Source: Chloroflexota bacterium
GTDB lineage: Bacteria; Chloroflexota; Dormibacteria; CF-121
Direction of reading: 5' to 3'
DNA length: 6,791 nt
Assembly (NCBI GenBank): GCA_005880605.1
Contig: VBIS01000011.1
Coordinates: 1 to 6,791, forward strand
Of the stretch, positions 6,314 to 6,791 are shown piece by piece. How positions within the stretch are numbered: position 1 is the stretch's first letter; the number at the start of each line of letters is the position of its first letter. The notes under the pieces were generated by a model. It did not search any database. It was not told the origin of the DNA and saw nothing but the letters and a program-made list of their open reading frames with translations. Made by a program: the position numbers and the translations under genes.

Positions 6314-6353
6314 GCGGCGGCAGCCCGTAGCGCTGCCCCACGGAAGCGCCGCT
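6313..6353 (+). promoter_or_regulatory. Two-part intercistronic RNA fold around the flippase RBS
   Basis: Outer arms AGCGGCG (6313-6319) and CGCCGCT (6347-6353) are perfectly complementary. They enclose an inner hairpin, GCAGC (6320-6324) with GCTGC (6332-6336), around a 7-nt loop. The candidate Shine-Dalgarno GGAAG (6342-6346) lies unpaired between the two stems, and GTG 6354 follows the outer stem directly. It may insulate the sugar transferase message or tune flippase translation. A role is inferred only. Confidence 0.28.
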
Positions 6354-6791
6354 GTGATCGATCCCCAGGACCAGTCCCGGGCCGTTTCGGCCGCGCGCGA
6401 CTCGATGACGGTGGCGGCCTGGACGATCATCAGCCGCGTCACCGGGGTCATCAGATTCGCGGTGATCGCCGCGGTCCTTGGGCCAACCCTCTTTGGCAAT
6501 ACCTACCAGCTCACGAACTCGCTGCCCAACCTCCTGTACTACGGCTTGCTGGCGGGCTCGCTCTTCTCCTCGCTGCTCGTCCCGGCGCTGGTGAAACACA
6601 TCGACGCCCATGACCAGCACGCGTCGGAAAGGATCGCCGGCGGTTTTTTGGGCATCACGCTGCTGATGCTGCTGGTGATCGCTCCACTGGCGATCACCCT
6701 CGGTCCTCTGGTGCTCGGATTCGCCGCGCTCGGCGGCGGGCCACAGGCCGGCGAGGCTGGGGCACAGGTGCGCGTGGGGCTGCTGCTGATC
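6354..6791 (+). CDS. MurJ/MviN-family lipid-linked oligosaccharide flippase, 5' part
   Basis: The first 146 residues of a polytopic membrane protein of the MOP exporter superfamily; the gene runs off the window. After a short polar leader comes TVAAWTIISRVTGVIRFAVIA (from residue 19), the first helix with the SRxxGxxR turn typical of MurJ. Then come NSLPNLLYYGLLAGSLFSS and LLVPALV (55-80), the 'iPNllr.llaeGaf..afvPvl' block of the family, and a third hydrophobic segment at about 97-125. Family members flip undecaprenyl-linked intermediates such as lipid II across the membrane. Next to a phosphoglycosyl transferase it probably handles the repeat unit of a surface glycan, although a housekeeping MurJ placed here cannot be excluded. 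GTG 6354 is chosen, with GGAAG 7 nt upstream. ATG 6300 is in the same open frame, would overlap the sugar transferase by 14 nt and would add 18 basic and polar residues. Confidence 0.8.
   Translation, partial: MIDPQDQSRAVSAARDSMTVAAWTIISRVTGVIRFAVIAAVLGPTLFGNTYQLTNSLPNLLYYGLLAGSLFSSLLVPALVKHIDAHDQHASERIAGGFLGITLLMLLVIAPLAITLGPLVLGFAALGGGPQAGEAGAQVRVGLLLI

Noticed and set aside
1..6791. A defence island, toxin-antitoxin pair, retron, CRISPR array, integrase or IS element
   Set aside because: No nuclease, reverse transcriptase, transposase or recombinase motifs, no spaced direct repeats and no terminal inverted repeats were seen. Every gene is explained as transport, sulfate activation or glycan assembly.

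Overview
The window is G+C-rich (roughly two thirds G+C by eye). All recognisable genes lie on the + strand. The gene content and protein styles would fit a high-G+C Chloroflexota (Thermomicrobia-like) or a deep-branching actinobacterial-type lineage. This is an impression from protein style, not a phylogenetic result. No mobile element, CRISPR array, tRNA or rRNA is visible.

Layout. (1) Positions 1-689 hold the 3' end of an OpuAC/ProX-type substrate-binding protein of a quaternary-amine (osmoprotectant) ABC transporter. It is followed at once by a strong hairpin (694-728) that probably ends that transcription unit. (2) Positions 818-2560 encode a fused ATP sulfurylase-APS kinase, which makes PAPS from sulfate. 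(3) After an 88-nt gap with a possible RBS-masking hairpin comes a tightly packed surface-glycan block. It contains a Gfo/Idh/MocA sugar-nucleotide dehydrogenase (2649-3824), a DegT/DnrJ/EryC1 PLP aminotransferase (3821-4948), a left-handed beta-helix acyltransferase (4941-5618) and a small monotopic phosphoglycosyl transferase (5615-6313). The window ends inside a MurJ/MviN-family flippase (6354 to the end). The four glycan genes overlap each other by 4-8 nt, and the overlapping starts carry Shine-Dalgarno sequences, so translational coupling is likely.

How the genes may work together. Oxidise C3 of a UDP-sugar, transaminate it, acylate the new amine, load a sugar phosphate on undecaprenyl phosphate, and flip the lipid-linked product. 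The dehydrogenase/aminotransferase/acetyltransferase trio matches the logic of WbpB-WbpE-WbpD (WlbA-WlbC-WlbB), which makes 2,3-diacetamido sugars. The upstream 6-dehydrogenase (WbpA type) is not in the window, so the exact sugar is undetermined. A PAPS-forming enzyme directly upstream raises the possibility that the glycan is sulfated, but no sulfotransferase is visible here and ordinary sulfate assimilation is an equal explanation.

I found no clearly new biological system. The most interesting points are the PAPS synthase/amino-sugar juxtaposition, the Ser-to-Ala change in the APS kinase domain, and three intercistronic RNA structures, two of which overlap or surround ribosome-binding sites.
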